From Tenacibaculum sp. 190524A05c (GTDB taxonomy: Bacteria; Bacteroidota; Bacteroidia; Flavobacteriales; Flavobacteriaceae): a stretch of 64,000 bases of DNA. A program made the translations under genes and the position numbers. The stretch spans positions 3,230,501-3,294,500 of the forward strand of contig NZ_OZ038523.1 of the NCBI RefSeq assembly GCF_964036595.1, given 5' to 3'. Below are positions 61,696 through 64,000 of this stretch, piece after piece. The notes under the pieces were generated by a model. The model had not been told where the DNA came from and did no database searches. It saw nothing but the letters and a program-made list of their open reading frames with translations. The stretch's first letter is position 1, and the number at the start of each line of letters is the position of its first letter.

Positions 61696-62721
61696 TTAAT
61701 GGGATTTATTGTTGTTTAGAAGTTGGATGTTTGAAATATCAGCTTGCCAAATATTGGGAAGGCCGTTATGAATCGATTTTAGTTCTTCTAGTAGTTGATT
61801 ATTGTCAATCTTCTTGTCTCTAGGTTTATAATTTGCAGCTTTTTCAACTCTTAGACTGGAAAAAAACAAAGTTTTACCATCGGAAGATAAACCAGGCTGC
61901 CCTTCATTAGCTCTCGTATTAATTTTGTCTCCGAGATTTTTAGGTTTACTCCAAATTCCGTTATTATTAAAACTGACAAATAAATCTTTGCCCCCTTTTC
62001 CATTTCTATTATTACTTACGAAAATTATAAAGCTTTTATCAGGTGCAATCACGGGATCCAGATCGAAATAATTATCATTGTTGAAATTTAAGGACACTGC
62101 CGATCCATATTTTCTTCCGTCAAAATTTGAATAGTATATATTAGATCCAGATCTAGTGCCACTTGAAAAGAAAAGAGTATTGTCTTTAGATAGACTAGGA
62201 TAAACAGGGTTTTGTATCTCTTTATTAAATTCATTTATAACTGGATAAGGAATTGAATTATTGGTGAGAGGTAGGTTTATAAACCAAAAGCCATAATGGG
62301 CGGATTTTGATTTATGTTGAGAAGGTCTGTCTGATATAAAAATTAATCTCCTTTGATCAGGTGATATAAATGGATCGGCGTCTCTATATTTACCAGAGAA
62401 CTTTGCTAATTTTGGCGTTGACCAATTTCCGTTTTTGTCTTTTGTGCTAACAACGATGGACATTCTTCTCCAGTCAGGGAGTAAAGCTTTGGTAAAATAA
62501 GCGATATTATCTTCTTTGTTTCGGGTTTGATTGAACTCGAAATCTGTTGAAGATATGGTTCCTTTTCCTACTATTTTAAGATTGTTGATTGCATTTTTAG
62601 AGCCTCGAGTTTTAACCTCGTTTTGGGCTATTGTATTTTGAATACTTGTTGTAAATAGTATAATTACATATATTATGTTTTTGAAAGGAAAATTTACTTG
62701 TTTAGTGTACTTCGTTTTCAT
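61696..62721 (-). CDS. PD40/TolB-like beta-propeller protein
   Basis: Exported protein of about 341 residues with a hydrophobic signal segment (about 14-33, N-T-I-A-Q). Repeats of the type D-A-D-P-F-I-S-P-D-Q-R-R-L-I-F-I-S-D-R, S-L-S-K-D-N-T-L-F-F-S-S and P-V-I-A-P-D-K-S-F-I-I-F-V-S-N-N are PD40 propeller blades, four or more of them, often found in proteins that bind cell wall or other partners. ATG at 62733 is an alternative start four codons upstream. It is 26 bases upstream of the S41 peptidase on the same strand, so probably co-transcribed. Confidence 0.85.
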   Translation of the reverse strand: MKTKYTKQVNFPFKNIIYVIILFTTSIQNTIAQNEVKTRGSKNAINNLKIVGKGTISSTDFEFNQTRNKEDNIAYFTKALLPDWRRMSIVVSTKDKNGNWSTPKLAKFSGKYRDADPFISPDQRRLIFISDRPSQHKSKSAHYGFWFINLPLTNNSIPYPVINEFNKEIQNPVYPSLSKDNTLFFSSGTRSGSNIYYSNFDGRKYGSAVSLNFNNDNYFDLDPVIAPDKSFIIFVSNNRNGKGGKDLFVSFNNNGIWSKPKNLGDKINTRANEGQPGLSSDGKTLFFSSLRVEKAANYKPRDKKIDNNQLLEELKSIHNGLPNIWQADISNIQLLNNNKSH

Positions 62722-62747
62722 TTTATGTATCATTCAATATTTTTTCA

Positions 62748-63233
62748 TTAAAAATTTGTTTTACAATACCAGCTGATTTCTGTATTAAAACCAGCTGATT
62801 CAAATTTGGATATTTCTTGATTTGCTGAATTAATATTGATACTTGAAATGAGCCCTTTCGTACTTAAACACCATGTTGATTCAATTGGGATTAAATCAAT
62901 TTTTAAACTATCTCTTTTTAAACTCGGCTTTTGCGCGTAGAAAGAATTAAGTTGTACAAATAACTCTTCTTCATTTAAGACAGTTAGAAGGTTAGTGTCA
63001 ATGACATGCTCTACTGATTTAGTTGTGTCTTTTTTACTAATTAATTTCCATCCAATTCTAACCGGAGTACCATTTTTAACTGCAGTAATTAATAACTCTT
63101 TCGAACCCTTAATTTTATTGCCATTTGGGTCGATTTTATATATTAATTTCCAGGATGAAGAGTTGTTTTTTTTGTCATTTACTTTGTGACAAGAAATTAC
63201 ACTAAGTATCAAAAGAATCATTATTCTATTCAT
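62748..63233 (-). CDS. Lipoprotein, unknown function
   Basis: A 161-residue lipoprotein. The ATG at 63233 (M-N-R-I-M-I-L-L) places a lipobox at V-I-S-C (Cys15); the in-frame ATG at 63302 would overlap the neighbouring gene and precede the signal, so the shorter start is chosen. The mature protein has a K-K-D-T-T-K linker-like stretch and a C-terminal pair of Cys (S-T-W-C-L-S and W-Y-C-K). No family was recognised. It lies 26 bases upstream of the PD40 gene. Confidence 0.75.
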   Translation of the reverse strand: MNRIMILLILSVISCHKVNDKKNNSSSWKLIYKIDPNGNKIKGSKELLITAVKNGTPVRIGWKLISKKDTTKSVEHVIDTNLLTVLNEEELFVQLNSFYAQKPSLKRDSLKIDLIPIESTWCLSTKGLISSININSANQEISKFESAGFNTEISWYCKTNF

Positions 63234-63255
63234 GAGTAAGTTGTTTTTTAAAAAA

Positions 63256-64000
63256 TTAACGAACAATAATTTTTGAGATAAACGGTACGTCAGTATTCTC
63301 AAAAACCACTTTAATAATATGTATTCCTTTAGGGAGATAACTTATTCGTAAACCTGAACTTGTATTTTGAACTTGTTTTGGATTTAAGTTGATTTTTTTG
63401 CCTAGAATATTGTATAATTCTATCTTTTTTATTTGTTCATTATTAAGAATGTCAATAAAGATTTCTTCATTTATCGTGGGGTTTGGATAAAGAGATATCT
63501 TATGAATAAAATCATTATTATCAAGACCTAAAGTAGTATTGTTAAACTCTATAGGTCCGAGATCAGGAGTGTCCTTTCTAGCGTTACCATAAATATCAAA
63601 GTTGATTTGATTAATGATTGAATTATCGATTATTGGAGATCCATTTTCAATTTTAAATATTAGGTTGTTTTCTGATGAAATTTCTGGGTTTTGTACTATG
63701 GAGTTGCTTGAGAACTCAGGAGGTGTTATACCACTGTTAGAAGAAGAGTAAAATAAGTTATTATCGATAACATACTCTTGGTCGTCTTTTTCTCTTCCTG
63801 TGTCGAAGTATACTTTACTAATATCATATAAGTCATAAAATATATTATCAGTTAATATTATTTTTAAATTTTCTCTATCACCAAATGTGGTCTCAACTGC
63901 TGAATGAGTTCCTTGATCTGGGAAATTCGGATCTCCTGCGCCAAAACCGTAAATTAAATTGTGATGAATGTTTATATTACCTCCCATTGCTGAGTCGTTA
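63256..64000 (-). CDS. T9SS-secreted right-handed beta-helix protein (C-terminal part)
   Basis: The frame is open to the window edge (N-D-S-A-M-G-G-N-I-N-I at the cut), so the start is upstream of 64000. The visible 248 residues show a parallel beta-helix tail (I-H-H-N-L-I-Y-G, I-L-T-D-N-I-F-Y-D and I-D-N-N-L-F-Y-S coils), then a short P-D-L-G-P-I-E-F stretch and a type A T9SS sorting domain (I-S-L-Y-P-N-P-T-I-N-E ... K-G-I-H-I-I-K-V). Beta-helix proteins of this sort are often polysaccharide lyases or adhesins, but no catalytic residue can be assigned from the fragment. Confidence 0.85.
   Translation of the reverse strand, partial: NDSAMGGNINIHHNLIYGFGAGDPNFPDQGTHSAVETTFGDRENLKIILTDNIFYDLYDISKVYFDTGREKDDQEYVIDNNLFYSSSNSGITPPEFSSNSIVQNPEISSENNLIFKIENGSPIIDNSIINQINFDIYGNARKDTPDLGPIEFNNTTLGLDNNDFIHKISLYPNPTINEEIFIDILNNEQIKKIELYNILGKKINLNPKQVQNTSSGLRISYLPKGIHIIKVVFENTDVPFISKIIVR

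Noticed and set aside
1..64000. tRNA, rRNA, CRISPR arrays, insertion sequences, prophage genes, replication origin
   Set aside because: Intergenic regions were read on both strands; no cloverleaf, rRNA segment, spaced repeat array, transposase, integrase or phage gene was found.

Overview
The window is one contiguous stretch of an AT-rich chromosome from a marine member of the Flavobacteriaceae (phylum Bacteroidota). The evidence is a Na+-translocating NADH:quinone reductase (nqr) operon, the gliding/type IX secretion genes gldB-gldC, several proteins with C-terminal type IX (T9SS) sorting domains, GLPGLI proteins, a TamL-type outer-membrane lipoprotein, and Bacteroidota-style promoters (TTG ~20 bp upstream of TAnnTTTG). 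The genus cannot be fixed from the sequence.

Layout. 1-4.5 kb: nqrBCDEF (nqrB lacks its N-terminus), then a terminator. 4.6-6.8 kb: a membrane TPR regulator with a LuxR-like HTH, a structured non-coding stretch ending in a terminator, and a 42-residue zinc-ribbon gene. 6.9-10.9 kb: clpP, clpX, dnaG. 11-13.4 kb: nadE, gldB, gldC. 13.5-24.3 kb: housekeeping genes (folK-deoxynucleoside kinase fusion, pnp, rpsO, accD, fba, tamL, an rRNA methyltransferase) plus an acidic lipoprotein. 24.3-26.9 kb: a small RiPP-type island with a radical SAM/SPASM enzyme and two double-glycine precursor peptides that share a duplicated upstream region. 27-35 kb: a second deoxynucleoside kinase, a two-component system, and a divergent operon of two GLPGLI proteins and an outer-membrane barrel; three 10-bp direct repeats lie between the two-component system and that operon. 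35-41 kb: two tandem secreted reprolysin-like metalloproteases. 41-44.5 kb: lipB, a YceI lipoprotein, dtd, rsgA and a DUF5995-like gene.

44.6-48.7 kb: a phenylalanine/tyrosine operon (pheA, aminotransferase, tyrA, DAHP synthase-chorismate mutase). It is preceded by what reads as a complete translation-coupled attenuator: a 26-codon leader ORF with four consecutive Phe-Tyr codon pairs, an 8-nt antiterminator pairing, and an intrinsic terminator just before pheA. I consider this the strongest find in the window.

48.8-57.2 kb: an ECF sigma factor with an anti-sigma/TPR membrane protein, divergent from a run of exported proteins (leucine-rich-repeat T9SS protein, coiled-coil protein, lipoprotein, small secreted protein) that ends with a membrane-anchored TPR-CHAT caspase-like protease. 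57.3-59.7 kb: a Crp-like regulator, a DUF5519-like protein and an orphan solute-binding protein. 59.7-64 kb: a RidA-family protein, an S41 peptidase, a PD40 propeller protein, a lipoprotein and the C-terminus of a T9SS beta-helix protein cut by the window edge.

Two core enzymes here, DnaG and AccD, keep their catalytic domains but have lost all the zinc ligands of their N-terminal zinc modules. No tRNA, rRNA, CRISPR array, insertion sequence or prophage was recognised.
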